A DNA stretch of 64,000 nt, from positions 97,083-161,082 of the forward strand of contig NZ_JAOTSB010000005.1 in the NCBI RefSeq assembly GCF_030247605.1. Direction: 5' to 3'. Positions 54,993-64,000 of this stretch are shown here, piece by piece. How positions within the stretch are numbered: the stretch's first letter is position 1; every line of letters begins with the position of its first letter. The notes below the pieces were generated by a model, which saw nothing but the letters and a program-made list of their open reading frames with translations, searched no databases and was not told the DNA's origin. The position numbers and the translations under genes are program-made. This stretch comes from Acidaminobacter sp. (GTDB taxonomy: Bacteria; Bacillota; Clostridia; Peptostreptococcales; Acidaminobacteraceae).

Positions 54993-55026
54993 AAAAAGCA
55001 CAGCCGTTTAGACCCCACTGTGCTTT
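54993..55026. terminator. Terminator between the TIM-barrel gene and the DUF2179 gene
   Basis: Stem AAAAAGCACAG / CTGTGCTTT (54993-55003 and 55018-55026), ending in TTTTT on the minus strand. It mainly serves the minus-strand gene. Confidence 0.75.
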
Positions 55027-55040
55027 AAGATTGCTAAATT

Positions 55041-55559
55041 CTACTTCCTCAGCATCCCGTAACCACCATAAACCGGCTTGATTTCCGACACCGTGATGAC
55101 CGCGCCGGTTTCGGAATTCTGTATAAATTTAACCAGTGCCTTGACACGTTTTCTCGGGACAAACATAATGAGAATAGCCCTTGAATCGTGTCGTCCTTCG
55201 CCATGTACCTGGGTAACAGCAAAACCCTGCTCGCGTATTTCATCTGCGAGCATCAACCCGGCGTCTTCTTTGACAATGACCTGGACTTCAGAAAGTCCCA
55301 GACCAATTTTCTCTTCAAGAATACTGCCCAAATAGTTCCCCACGGAAAAGCCAATGGCATAAAAGACGCCTTTCAGCGGATCCTGAGAGATATTTTGTAT
55401 GACATTACTGGCAATAAACAGCCACAAGAGGATCTCCACGAACGCGATGACCGCGCCAATAGTTTTTTCCCCTTTCGTAATCAGCACAATCCTAATCGTG
55501 CTGATACTGACTTCCACGATTTTGGCGAATAAAATAAAGAAATAGATTAGAAAATCCAT
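55041..55559 (-). CDS. UPF0316/DUF2179 membrane protein
   Basis: 172 residues. Three N-terminal helices (LIYFFILFAKIVEVSISTIRIV; AVIAFVEILLWLFIASNVI; GVFYAIGFSVGNYLGSIL) and a C-terminal soluble DUF2179 domain (GFAVTQVHGEGRHDSRAILIMFVPRKRV; VSEIKPVYGGYG), a small ligand-binding fold. The function of the family is unknown. Confidence 0.85.
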   Translation of the reverse strand: MDFLIYFFILFAKIVEVSISTIRIVLITKGEKTIGAVIAFVEILLWLFIASNVIQNISQDPLKGVFYAIGFSVGNYLGSILEEKIGLGLSEVQVIVKEDAGLMLADEIREQGFAVTQVHGEGRHDSRAILIMFVPRKRVKALVKFIQNSETGAVITVSEIKPVYGGYGMLRK

Positions 55560-55726
55560 ATTTCAACCTCCAGGTCAATTTGACAAAATGATTCGAACTT
55601 TATCGATCATACCACAATAATCTTAACATAAAGATTAAAACATAGAAACATTCATGTGATACCCGTGCTATATTTGATGCCCGCCGGAAAGCCGCCTTTG
55701 ACCCTTTTTATTTTGGAGGAAAGCCC

Positions 55727-56350
55727 ATGAATACGCCCACAATTAAAAAAATATTGGTTAATTACAGGAAAAAGCAAGATGGTTATCGTCATTTTTCAGT
55801 GCTGATCCCCATTATTGAAATTGATGATGATCCCCATCTTCTTTACGAGGTCCGCTCCGAAGACTTGCGGTCGCAACCCGGAGAGATCTGTTTCCCGGGC
55901 GGTAAAGTCGAGTTGGGTGAGCACCATGCAGAAACTGCCATAAGAGAAACTTGTGAAGAGTTGAATATCGAACGCGAGGATATTGAAATCATCGGCCAAA
56001 TTGACGACATTGTCACGCCTTTCAATATGTACATTCATGTCTATGTTGGAATATTGAATCTTGATCTCTATGACATTGAACCCAATGAAGGCGAGGTCAA
56101 GGAACTGTTTGCGGTGCCTATTTCTTACCTCTTTGAATGCGAAGTTCAGGAATTCAAGACAGAATCCCTTCTTCAAATGCCCCCTGATTTTCCTTACGAA
56201 AAAATTTCCAGTGGGCGGGCTTACAATTTCAGGGTTGGCAAATACCCGGTACTCTTTATCGATTTTGACGACAAGACAATCTGGGGCATAACGGCTCGCA
56301 TTACTGCCAGCTTCATCAGAACATTAAAAGACCTATCCCAAGAATTCTAA
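55727..56350 (+). CDS. Nudix hydrolase (CoA diphosphatase-like)
   Basis: A 207-residue Nudix protein. The Nudix box is GGKVELGEHHAETAIRETCEEL, preceded by LRSQPGEICFP, the pattern that is typical of CoA pyrophosphatases (NudL, LLxxRsxxLrxhpGevcFPGG). The C-terminal domain is larger than usual. GGAGG lies ~10 bases before the ATG. A terminator overlaps its end. Confidence 0.88.
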   Translation: MNTPTIKKILVNYRKKQDGYRHFSVLIPIIEIDDDPHLLYEVRSEDLRSQPGEICFPGGKVELGEHHAETAIRETCEELNIEREDIEIIGQIDDIVTPFNMYIHVYVGILNLDLYDIEPNEGEVKELFAVPISYLFECEVQEFKTESLLQMPPDFPYEKISSGRAYNFRVGKYPVLFIDFDDKTIWGITARITASFIRTLKDLSQEF

Positions 56351-56364
56351 GGATAGGTCTTTCA
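56326..56364. terminator. Terminator overlapping the end of the Nudix gene
   Basis: Arms AAAGACCTATCC (~56327-56338) and GGATAGGTCTTT (56351-56362). The left arm is inside the last codons; the right arm carries TTT. Confidence 0.75.
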
Positions 56365-56737
56365 GCTCGATACAGCACGTTTTTTTGTATCATATTCAGT
56401 TGTATTGCGGTGTGAATCGTTAATAGCCATTCCTCCTAAAGTGGAGCTTGTTACGAATGGTTTTTTAACCATCAAGGGCAATTGTTTCAATTTCATTGCT
56501 TTGCTTTTGATGCAAAGTAGTGAAGGTGTTGCAGTCTAAGGCATCCGATAATTCCGTCTGCCTAAGCGGTGGTTTTTTACAAGCGGATGTCTGATGCATC
56601 CTGCTTTCGCCGGACGTCCTGTAGATCGAGCCTCTATATGAACCTCCCCAGTGAAAGGTAGGTTATATAGTTGTATTAACATAATACCCATCCTATCTTA
56701 CATTATTCACTTTTTAAAAAATATTTTAAAAATAGAC
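56351..56737. other. Gene-free region with terminator-like hairpin, possible small RNA
   Basis: No convincing gene in ~390 bases. A hairpin CCATTC-CTCC...GGAG...GAATGG at 56427-56460 is followed directly by TTTTTT (56461-56466), a terminator-like element with no gene to serve on the plus strand. Downstream AGGCA...TGCCT (56539-56567) and a second T6 run follow. A small RNA is possible; no tRNA, tmRNA, 6S or c-di-GMP aptamer was recognised. Confidence 0.4.
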
Positions 56738-57127
56738 TTATTGCAGACGAACCTCTTCAAAAGGATTCTCCGTATATTCAAACTCGACGTCTTTAAACGA
56801 CCAGCGATTATCCTCCAGAAACAGATCAATTCGCTGTACGGCGTGCCCTTTTCTGTAAGCAAGTCTGAGCTTGTTCTCAGTGAGCTTATAGACCTGAAAT
56901 TCATCAATCCCGTAAACTTGGGTCAGCTGCACTTTGAGACTGTCTCTAAGCTGGTGTATAAAAAACAAATCTACATGACTTACGTCCCGCATGAGCGACG
57001 CAAGGATTCCATAGATCTCGTAATTAATAGATTTAATTTCATGAGCTACGCGTTTCGCTTTAACAGTTTCAATAAGATAACCAGTGACCATTGTGAAGAA
57101 TAGAGCCAACAATACATAGAACCACAT
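56738..57127 (-). CDS. Hypothetical membrane-anchored protein
   Basis: About 129 residues, not recognised. One N-terminal helix (WFYVLLALFFTMVTGYLIETV) and a soluble part with LRDSLKVQLTQVYG and a beta-rich tail (KLRLAYRKGHAVQRIDLFLED). The ATG at 57127 follows GGTGAG; a TTG at 57178 in the same frame has no ribosome site. Likely a small secreted or membrane-facing protein. Confidence 0.55.
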   Translation of the reverse strand: MWFYVLLALFFTMVTGYLIETVKAKRVAHEIKSINYEIYGILASLMRDVSHVDLFFIHQLRDSLKVQLTQVYGIDEFQVYKLTENKLRLAYRKGHAVQRIDLFLEDNRWSFKDVEFEYTENPFEEVRLQ

Positions 57128-57375
57128 ACACTCACCTACTTTCCGCAGTCTTTGGTCAATTTTGTCTTGAGTCTTCAATAAGTATTTGGTCTGTTAACTG
57201 TATATCCATAAAAAAAAGTTTTAAGCGCTCAATAGAGACATACGATAAAAAAAATATGAACAAAAGTGATCCCCTTGCCTGCATATCAAAAAATGGTTGC
57301 CGTTCGCAGGCAGTGGGTATTTGTAAAACACGCGAAATGACAGAGGAAAATAAAACTATTGAAGAGGTGAGCTTC

Positions 57376-58101
57376 ATGGGGCCGGTTGGCGCATTCTTTG
57401 ATATTGACGGTACTTTGTACCGAGATTCACTAATGGTGGAACACTTTAAGAAACTGGTCAAGTATGAAGTTGTTGATCCTGTGGTTTGGCACCGAAACGT
57501 TAAAAAAACTTACGAAGAATGGAAAAAAAGACGCGCGGAATATGATGATTATTTGATCGAACTTTCACAAATCTACATTCGTTCCTTAACCGGGCTTAAT
57601 AAAGGCAGCCTTGATTTTATCGCAGATCAAGTCATCAAACTCAAGGGCGAAGAGGTCTATTCCTACTCCCGTCAGAGAATCCAATACCACCTGTGGGCCG
57701 GCCACAAAATTTTCTTTATTTCGGGCAGCCCGGATTTTCTTGTCGAGAAAATGGCCGAGAAATACGCGGCAACAGAATTTCGAGGAACGCGTTATGAAGT
57801 CAATGCGCGCGGTGACTTCACCGGGAACATTGTCCCCATGTGGGATTCCGAAAATAAGAATATGGCCATCCTGGATTTCGTCAAGCGGCACAATATTGAC
57901 CTGAGCGCCAGTTATGCCTATGGGGATACCAACGGCGACTACTCCATGTTTCAGCTCGTCGGTCATCCTGTCGCCATCAATCCAACACGGGAATTAGTGC
58001 GCAACATTCAAAACGACCCGGTGATGATGGATAAGATCGACATTATTGTCGAGCGCAAAGATGTCGTTTTCAGATTGCCGGCCTCGGTGGAGATTCTTTA
58101 G
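57376..58101 (+). CDS. HAD-IB family phosphatase (SerB-like)
   Basis: A 241-residue haloacid dehalogenase-type hydrolase. Catalytic motif I is FFDIDGTLYRDS, motif II IFFISGSPDF, the lysine lies in RGTRYEVN..., and motif IV AYGDTNGDYSMFQLV. The IB subclass acts on phosphoserine and related substrates. The ATG at 57376 is chosen because GAGGTGAG lies before it; two upstream ATGs in frame lack one. A terminator follows. Confidence 0.87.
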   Translation: MGPVGAFFDIDGTLYRDSLMVEHFKKLVKYEVVDPVVWHRNVKKTYEEWKKRRAEYDDYLIELSQIYIRSLTGLNKGSLDFIADQVIKLKGEEVYSYSRQRIQYHLWAGHKIFFISGSPDFLVEKMAEKYAATEFRGTRYEVNARGDFTGNIVPMWDSENKNMAILDFVKRHNIDLSASYAYGDTNGDYSMFQLVGHPVAINPTRELVRNIQNDPVMMDKIDIIVERKDVVFRLPASVEIL

Positions 58102-58163
58102 ACGCCAGCGTTTAACAAAATCCGAATTGTGGAAAAGGGTTTTGCAGGTTCTAAAACTATAAA

Positions 58164-58189
58164 AAAAGTCCTCCGTGAGGAGGACTTTT
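58164..58189. terminator. Perfect terminator hairpin between the HAD and lytic transglycosylase genes
   Basis: AAAAGTCCTCC-gtga-GGAGGACTTTT (58164-58189), symmetrical, so it can end both converging genes. Confidence 0.9.
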
Positions 58190-58207
58190 CAAGTGAATTC
58201 TATGTTC

Positions 58208-59227
58208 TTAAACTGCGTTTAAAAATGCCAAAACCTTTGCGCGCTTCGCTTCGACGCCATCCAGGTAATGGGTTGTGTAATCGCCTCTGTCGACGTTGTA
58301 GTAACCCTGGTTATAGGCTATCACAGCGCGTTCGATGCTGCCGTAGCGATCCAATTTCTGGCTCAGATATTTCGTCCCATACTCAATGGCGAGCTGCGGA
58401 TCGTAAAGCTGCTCTATGCTGAGACCAAGTGCTCTGCCAGTGGAACCCATAATCTGCATGATCCCTATGGCACCATTATATTCACAATTCGCGTTAAAAG
58501 AACTTTCCTGCCAAATGACAGCCATCATCCAGGATTCGTCCATCCCATAACGATCACAGGCATCCTTTAACCAGACCACATAGTCATGCGCTCTGGATTC
58601 AGACAAGCTTGGATTCACTTTCCTCATAAATGCTGCGAGTCGTTCAAGATAAGCTTTGTCAGAAGCCTCAATCATAGTGTTAAGGGCTTCTTCACTCTCA
58701 GTGCTCAAATGGAATCCGGCGATGCGGTCATTTTTCGCATACCATCCGAGAGCGTCTTTTACGTGATACGTCAGCGGCAAGTAGATCATGTGGTTATGGA
58801 CTAATAGCGGATAGCCCTGCGTATCCAGCGGCTCACCTTCGTAAAGAATCACGGCACTGTCCTCCAGGGCATAAGCCTGGGCACTGGTGGATGGATTCAT
58901 GGTGGCTGCGGCATCAAAGATAAACGTTTCGCCAGGTTCAACCTTGGTCAAAACGCGTTCGTCTCCAATGCGAGTGTACTGATATCCCATTGACTTCATG
59001 AGATTCCAGTTAAGCGGCAGGTACTGGATGTCATTGTATCTCAGGATCGGAAAAGCCAGCGATCTATTTGATACAACATTTGAGTTTATCGTTATGCTGG
59101 AATCATTTATGCCTACATCCTTAGTTACCAGCCCGTCATCAGCAAAAACTGAATTTGTCTGGGATACGACAGCCGCCGCCATGATCAAAACGATCAGCAG
59201 GACCCGCATCCAACGGGGTTTAGTCAT
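58208..59227 (-). CDS. Secreted lytic transglycosylase (SLT domain)
   Basis: Cleaves peptidoglycan glycan strands. 339 residues: a signal peptide (RVLLIVLIMAAAVVSQTNSVFADD), a central ~150-residue region with YLPLNWNLMKSMGY and IYLPLTYHVKDALGWYA, of the copper-amine-oxidase-N-like stalk type, and a C-terminal SLT domain with WQESSFNANC, GAIGIMQIMGSTG, GTKYLSQKL and AYNQGYYNV. E in the WQESSFN motif is the expected catalytic glutamate. Confidence 0.9.
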   Translation of the reverse strand: MTKPRWMRVLLIVLIMAAAVVSQTNSVFADDGLVTKDVGINDSSITINSNVVSNRSLAFPILRYNDIQYLPLNWNLMKSMGYQYTRIGDERVLTKVEPGETFIFDAAATMNPSTSAQAYALEDSAVILYEGEPLDTQGYPLLVHNHMIYLPLTYHVKDALGWYAKNDRIAGFHLSTESEEALNTMIEASDKAYLERLAAFMRKVNPSLSESRAHDYVVWLKDACDRYGMDESWMMAVIWQESSFNANCEYNGAIGIMQIMGSTGRALGLSIEQLYDPQLAIEYGTKYLSQKLDRYGSIERAVIAYNQGYYNVDRGDYTTHYLDGVEAKRAKVLAFLNAV

Positions 59228-59485
59228 TGAATCACTCCTTATTAAAATTTAGAATCTTCGTCATTTTACCACAGAAACAAGCTCAGATCAAAGCACAATA
59301 TAACACATTTTACTATTATTTACATTTAAATTTTTTCCAAATGGCTGCACTTATTGAAAGACAAGACTTAAAGCAATTAAAAAAAATGAAAGAAAAATGG
59401 TGTCAGACATCATTTCACCAACTTATAATAACTTATTTAGTTATATATTCCATTTTTGTTTATATATTTCATAGGAGGCGTAGAT
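59228..59485. other. AT-rich divergent region before adenosine deaminase
   Basis: Very AT-rich with no gene and no clear riboswitch fold. It would hold promoters for the two divergent genes, but no promoter pair is strong enough to place. Confidence 0.5.
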
Positions 59486-60496
59486 ATGTTTAATATTGTC
59501 AATTTGCCCAAAATAGAACTGCACTGCCATTTAGATGGAAGCGTTCGTCTTTCCACCCTCAAAGAACTTGGTACTAAAGAAAATATTCTATCCCCGGACA
59601 TTGAAGAGGACGAGCTCAGAACCTTGGCAGAAGTCCCGGAACACTGTCCTTCCCTCGTCGATTATCTCAAGCGGTTTGAACTGCCGCTCAAGGTCATGCA
59701 GACTGAGACTGCCCTTGCCAGAATCGCACAAGAGCTTGTTGAGGACGCATCCGCTGACGGCGTCCGGTACATTGAGATTCGCTTTGCGCCTCAACTCCAT
59801 CAGTTGCAGGGTCTCAGCCTCAATGCCATCATTACCGCGGTGATCCAGGGCGCTAAGGCAGGAGAAGCCCTTACCGGCACCAGGAGCAACATCATTTTAT
59901 GCTGCGTACGACATCTCTCTCCAGCTGCCTCAATTGAGCTGGTTGAAGCAGGCCGGTCTTTTCTCGGCCGGGGCGTCGTCGCTCTGGATCTCGTTGGTGA
60001 CGAGCACAATTTCCCACCGGAGGCTCACGCTGAGGCTTTTAAACTAGCGAAGTCCTATGGTTATCACCGCACAGTCCACGCTGGAGAAACCGGCATAGTC
60101 GACAACATTCGCAAGTCTGTGGCATTACTGTATGCTGAAAGAATTGGTCACGGCGTCAGTCTGGAAAAGGATGCCGCACTCTACGCGGACATTAAAGCTG
60201 CAGGCATCCCACTGGAGATGTGCCCGACCTCCAATCTCCAAACGAAAGCCGCGGACAGCTACGAAGCCCACCCTCTCCACCGCTATCTTAATGATGGTAT
60301 TAGAGTGACTCTCAATACGGATAATCGGACAGTTTCTAACATTACACTAAGCGAAGAGACACAAAACATCCTGAACGCAGGACTCAGTGCAACGCAGCTT
60401 AAAACACTTTATAGAAACGCTGTCAGCGTCATCTTTGACAGCGAACAGGAAAAACAGCGGCTCATGGCATTATGGCCGGACGAACATGGAATTTAA
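59486..60496 (+). CDS. add: Adenosine deaminase
   Basis: Deaminates adenosine to inosine in purine salvage. 336 residues with the metal pair LHCHLDGSVR, HRTVHAGETG, RIGHGVSLE and CPTSNLQT, and the C-terminal TLNTDNRTVSN with the catalytic aspartate region. AGGAGG lies seven bases before the ATG at 59486, which is preferred over a frame start ten codons earlier. Confidence 0.95.
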   Translation: MFNIVNLPKIELHCHLDGSVRLSTLKELGTKENILSPDIEEDELRTLAEVPEHCPSLVDYLKRFELPLKVMQTETALARIAQELVEDASADGVRYIEIRFAPQLHQLQGLSLNAIITAVIQGAKAGEALTGTRSNIILCCVRHLSPAASIELVEAGRSFLGRGVVALDLVGDEHNFPPEAHAEAFKLAKSYGYHRTVHAGETGIVDNIRKSVALLYAERIGHGVSLEKDAALYADIKAAGIPLEMCPTSNLQTKAADSYEAHPLHRYLNDGIRVTLNTDNRTVSNITLSEETQNILNAGLSATQLKTLYRNAVSVIFDSEQEKQRLMALWPDEHGI

Positions 60497-60645
60497 GCAA
60501 AAATCTGCATAATCGTTCTCATGAATTTTCTGACTTCTACTCTCCCCATTAATTTTCCAATATTTTTTATGTCAAGTATGGTCTGCCTCAATCAAATTGA
60601 TTATACTGTTACTATGATTTTACATCAGAATTGGAGTGTGAACCT

Positions 60646-61845
60646 ATGGACTGCAGATTATCCATCATGGACCGCGTACACTGGATTGGTGTCAACGACC
60701 GCGAAACTACGTTGTTTGAAAACTTTTGGCCACTGGACCGAGGTGTCTGCTATAACTCTTACTTAATTGACGATGAAAAAATAGCTGTCATCGATACTGT
60801 TAAGTTCAACAAAACTGAACAGTACCTCTCAAAAGTTAAGGAAGTCATTGGCGACAAAAAGGTTGACTACCTCATTGTCAACCACATGGAACCGGATCAC
60901 TCCGGCTCTATGAAAGCACTCGTGGCGGCCTATCCCGACATGAAGATCGTCGGCAATAAGAAAACCTTCGATTTTATCCGAGGCTTCTATGACATCACAG
61001 AAAACTTCCTAGAAGTAGCTGAAGGGGATGAACTTGACCTTGGCTACCACAAGCTTAAATTCTTCCTGACTCCAATGATCCACTGGCCTGAGACCATGAT
61101 GACCTATGATCAGACAGAAAAAATTCTGTTTTCCATGGATGCTTTCGGCGGATTCGGATCCCTTGACGGCGGTCTCTTTGATGATGAAGTCAATGTCGAG
61201 TTTTACGAGGACGAAATCAGACGCTATTACTCGAATATCGTTGCAAAATACAGCCCAATCGTTCAGCGTGCTCTCGGTCGCCTTGGCACCCTGGATATTA
61301 AAGTGATCGCACCCACCCATGGACCGATTTGGAGAACCAGTCCTAAAACCATTGTCGACTATTACGACAAATGGAGCCGCTACGAAGCGGAGGAAGGCGT
61401 CGTCATTGTCTACGGCACAATGTATGGCAACACAGCCAAAATGGCAGATTACGTCGCGCGCATCATCTCCGAAAACGGCGTGAAAAACGTTCGTGTTTAC
61501 GACGCTTCTAAAACCCACCTTTCCTATATTCTGAGCGACATTTGGCGCTTCAAGGGTGTCATCCTGGGTTCCTGCGCTTACAATATGAATGTCTTCCCTG
61601 CCATGGAGCTGGTTCTGTCCAAACTCGAGCATACCGGACTCAAAAATCGTTACCTCGGTGTCTTTGGCAACAAATCCTGGAGCGGTGGCGGCGTCAGCGC
61701 CATCGATACCTTTGCAGAAAAGGTCAAATGGGAAAAAATTGGTACCTCCATTGAAGCGACTTATACACCAAAAGATGCTGAGTTTGAAGCGCTGATCAAG
61801 CTTGGCAAGGAAATGGCGCAGCGCGTCAAAGATAATCCGCTTTAA
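60646..61845 (+). CDS. fprA: FprA-type flavodiiron protein (O2/NO reductase)
   Basis: Protects anaerobes by reducing O2 or NO at a diiron site. 399 residues: a metallo-beta-lactamase domain with H80-x-E82-x-D84-H85 in NHMEPDHSG, HWPETM and a later MDAFGGFGSLDGG, and a C-terminal flavodoxin domain (VIVYGTMYGNTAKMA; NKSWSGGGV). No rubredoxin or reductase extension, so it needs a separate rubredoxin. GGAGTG is ahead of the ATG. The downstream peptidase gene overlaps (TAATG). Confidence 0.95.
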   Translation: MDCRLSIMDRVHWIGVNDRETTLFENFWPLDRGVCYNSYLIDDEKIAVIDTVKFNKTEQYLSKVKEVIGDKKVDYLIVNHMEPDHSGSMKALVAAYPDMKIVGNKKTFDFIRGFYDITENFLEVAEGDELDLGYHKLKFFLTPMIHWPETMMTYDQTEKILFSMDAFGGFGSLDGGLFDDEVNVEFYEDEIRRYYSNIVAKYSPIVQRALGRLGTLDIKVIAPTHGPIWRTSPKTIVDYYDKWSRYEAEEGVVIVYGTMYGNTAKMADYVARIISENGVKNVRVYDASKTHLSYILSDIWRFKGVILGSCAYNMNVFPAMELVLSKLEHTGLKNRYLGVFGNKSWSGGGVSAIDTFAEKVKWEKIGTSIEATYTPKDAEFEALIKLGKEMAQRVKDNPL

Positions 61846-63872
61846 TGGCCGTGGAACCCATGAACAAAGTAAGCCTGGATCACTTTGCAGCCTTGCGGTC
61901 CATCTCATCGCTCCAGGTCTCTGCCGATGGTCACGTTCTATGCTTTGCAGTGCACCAGCCGGATCTGGAAAACAACCGCAACCGCAGCGATCTATGGCTC
62001 TATGACCGCGAAGGCGGCACCCGTCGTCTGACGACATCCGGATCAGACAGACACCCCCGTTGGCTCAGCGACAGCGAACTGGTCTTCCTTTCAAACCGCG
62101 ATCAAAGCGCAGAAGCGGATCAAAAGGAAAAAAATATTCCTAAAACTATTTTTTACCAAATTAACTCTCATGGGGGAGAAGCGCAAAAGCTCATGGAAAT
62201 CCCCCTGGAAGTTTCTAAGTTTGAGCCCCTGTCTGATGGCAGGTGGCTCATAGAATTCACTTACCACCCGGAGTGGCATCATTTGACTGAGGAAAAGGAT
62301 ATCCTCGAAAAAATGGAGCAAGCCTCCTCTGTTCAGGTCATTGACGAAATCCCGTTCTGGCAGAACGGCTCCGGTTTCACCAACAAAACCAGGACAGCAC
62401 TGGGTCTGTACGATCCCGTAAAAAACGCATCGGAAATGCTCACCGACCAGCTCAGCAATGTGGAAGATTGGGTTTATGATGCGGAGCGACATAGGATTGT
62501 CTTGATTCAGTCCCAATTTAAAAATAAACAGGTCATTTACAACAGCCTTGCAATTTGCGACCTTACAGACCGGTCTGTCAAAGACATTTCTCACAGAGAT
62601 GACTTTTACTACGAAATCTGCAGCGTTGCACCTGATGGCACCCTATTGTTTTATGGCTCTGACACTTCAAGGTACGGTCTAAATGAAAATGGATCCTTCT
62701 ATAGTCTGGATCCTGCTGACGGGTCCGTCAAGCGATTGACTGAGACCTTTGACGGCAGCTTTGGCAACGCTGTAGGGACGGACATCAAGCTCGGCAGCAA
62801 AGGCAATTCTCGTCCGCTGTATTTTGGGGATCAGTGGTTGTTTGTCACGACCATCGGCTCAGAAGCGCCTTTAGTGGCTCTGGCACAGGATGGCAGCGTT
62901 TCGAGAGTGGCATCTGAGTCTTCCGCGTCAGCTTGTTATGAGTTCGCTATAGTTGATGGCCAAATCGCTGTGGTTGCCCTTTTGGATCAACAGCCTCAGG
63001 AGATCTATGCGCTGAAGGCTTGTGATGCGTTCGGGCCGCTTGGTTTCGATCCTCTTACAGCGTTAAATCATGTTGTCGCTCAAGAACATTTCATTTCTGT
63101 TCCGGAAGAAATTCGCGTGACGTCTAAGGACGGTACTGAATTGACAGGTTGGCTCATGAAGCCATACGGCTTTGATCCGCTCCGCCGGTACACAGGCATT
63201 CTCAACATTCACGGTGGACCAAAAACCGTGTATGGCCCGTTTTATTATCACGAAATGCAGCACTGGGCTTCTGAAGGCTTCGCCGTGATGTTTATGAATC
63301 CCCGGGGCAGTGATGGCCGCGGGAACGACTTCGCTGATCTGAGGGGCAAGTACGGCAGTGTCGACTATGAGGATCTCATGTGTTTTGTCGATGCGGTCGT
63401 GGAACAGCATACCTGGATCGACAATGACAGGCTCGGTGTGACCGGCGGCTCTTACGGCGGCTTCATGACCAACTGGATCATTGGACATACACACCGTTTT
63501 AAAGCAGCAGCCTCTCAGCGATCCATCTCCAACTGGATCTCGAAGTTCGGAACCACTGATATTGGCTATTTCTTTGTGACTGATCAAATAAGCGCTGACC
63601 CTTGGAGTGATTTTGAGCTGCTTTGGGACCAGTCCCCGTTGAAATACGCCGACAAAGTGAAAACCCCCACACTGTTTATCCATTCTGATGAGGATTACAG
63701 ATGCTGGACCGCAGAAGTCTATCAAATGTTTACGGCGCTGAAGTACCACGGCGTCCAAAGCCGGCTGTGTCTGTTCCATGGAGAAAATCATGAGCTGAGC
63801 CGCAGTGGAAAACCTAAGAACAGAGTGCGCAGGCTCAAGGAAATTACGGATTGGATGCGGACTTATTTATAA
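61845..63872 (+). CDS. S9 family serine peptidase (acylaminoacyl-/prolyl-oligopeptidase-like)
   Basis: About 675 residues. The N-terminal ~390 residues are a beta-propeller (SADGHVLCFAV; DRHPRWLSDSELVFLS). The C-terminal alpha/beta-hydrolase domain has LNIHGGPKTVYGP for the oxyanion region, the nucleophile S536 in TGGSYGGFM, an Asp in HSDEDYRC and a His in HGENHELSRSG. The ATG at 61845 overlaps the fprA stop; a second ATG 15 bases on is possible. It lacks a signal peptide, so it is cytoplasmic. Confidence 0.93.
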   Translation: MAVEPMNKVSLDHFAALRSISSLQVSADGHVLCFAVHQPDLENNRNRSDLWLYDREGGTRRLTTSGSDRHPRWLSDSELVFLSNRDQSAEADQKEKNIPKTIFYQINSHGGEAQKLMEIPLEVSKFEPLSDGRWLIEFTYHPEWHHLTEEKDILEKMEQASSVQVIDEIPFWQNGSGFTNKTRTALGLYDPVKNASEMLTDQLSNVEDWVYDAERHRIVLIQSQFKNKQVIYNSLAICDLTDRSVKDISHRDDFYYEICSVAPDGTLLFYGSDTSRYGLNENGSFYSLDPADGSVKRLTETFDGSFGNAVGTDIKLGSKGNSRPLYFGDQWLFVTTIGSEAPLVALAQDGSVSRVASESSASACYEFAIVDGQIAVVALLDQQPQEIYALKACDAFGPLGFDPLTALNHVVAQEHFISVPEEIRVTSKDGTELTGWLMKPYGFDPLRRYTGILNIHGGPKTVYGPFYYHEMQHWASEGFAVMFMNPRGSDGRGNDFADLRGKYGSVDYEDLMCFVDAVVEQHTWIDNDRLGVTGGSYGGFMTNWIIGHTHRFKAAASQRSISNWISKFGTTDIGYFFVTDQISADPWSDFELLWDQSPLKYADKVKTPTLFIHSDEDYRCWTAEVYQMFTALKYHGVQSRLCLFHGENHELSRSGKPKNRVRRLKEITDWMRTYL

Positions 63873-64000
63873 AAGGCGCCTCGCTAAATCGAGTGGGTAA
63901 GGCCACTTTTGATTTCCAGATTTAGTCGGCCTCCTAACAAGTAAATCATGGTGGTAAACGTTTTTACGTTTCTATACCCACGAGCTCTGTTACGAGCTGA

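Noticed and set aside
63873..64000. tRNA or other RNA gene at the right edge
   Set aside because: Only short inverted repeats (AAATC...GATTT; AAACGT...ACGTTT) are visible; no tRNA fold and too little sequence.

Overview
The window looks like chromosomal DNA of a strictly anaerobic, low-to-mid GC Bacillota (Clostridia-like) bacterium. Evidence: a V-type ATPase operon, a tungsten-type aldehyde:ferredoxin oxidoreductase (AOR), a glycyl radical enzyme with its activase, an FprA flavodiiron protein, a CIRCE heat-shock operator, Shine-Dalgarno sites close to AGGAGG, frequent TTG/GTG starts, and one gene that makes sense only if UGA is read as selenocysteine. Genus cannot be fixed from the sequence. 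No rRNA, tRNA, CRISPR array, IS element or prophage was found.

Layout. 1-2789 (-): SbcD/SbcC-like nuclease pair. 3104-4990 (+): membrane-anchored PKD-like protein. 4991-6410 (+): rsgA behind an RNA leader with a 12-codon ORF and a terminator. 6411-7852: gene-free, with nineteen 18-bp tandem repeats. 7853-15065 (-): coupled three-gene operon encoding a ~1630-residue multidomain protein (HD, helical repeats, nucleotidyltransferase, phosphoribosyltransferase-like), an LDH/MDH-like protein and a flavoprotein. 15211-24087 (-): complete V-ATPase operon (H-I-K-E-C-F-A-B-D) with Na+-type ligands in K, ending in a selenocysteine glutaredoxin fused to a zinc ribbon. 24177-26824 (-): moaD-like, ferredoxin and AOR genes behind a leader with a terminator. 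27219-30943 (-): SOUL protein and an FHA/FtsW/PBP cell-wall cluster. 31248-33396: GNAT, nitroreductase, small membrane proteins. 33619-36376 (-): htpG and hsp20, with a CIRCE site upstream of hsp20. 36621-43289 (-): cyclase, zwf, gnd, yccF, pirin, glyA, ADP-ribosylglycohydrolase. 43460-46754 (-): HypD-like hydroxyproline dehydratase and activase. 46990-47534 (+): two small membrane proteins. 47653-53825 (-): pabA-pabB-pabC-folE-folP-folB-folK and a YihY protein. 53957-63872: TIM-barrel protein, DUF2179 protein, Nudix, membrane protein, HAD phosphatase, lytic transglycosylase, adenosine deaminase, flavodiiron protein and S9 peptidase.

The genes fit an amino-acid-fermenting anaerobe: low-potential aldehyde chemistry (AOR), hydroxyproline use (HypD/HypE), probable sodium bioenergetics (V-ATPase), O2/NO defence (FprA), seleno-redox chemistry, and one-carbon/folate supply (pab/fol genes and glyA). 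The least expected items are the hidden selenoprotein at the end of the ATPase operon, the giant multidomain protein operon, and the two leaders with terminators.
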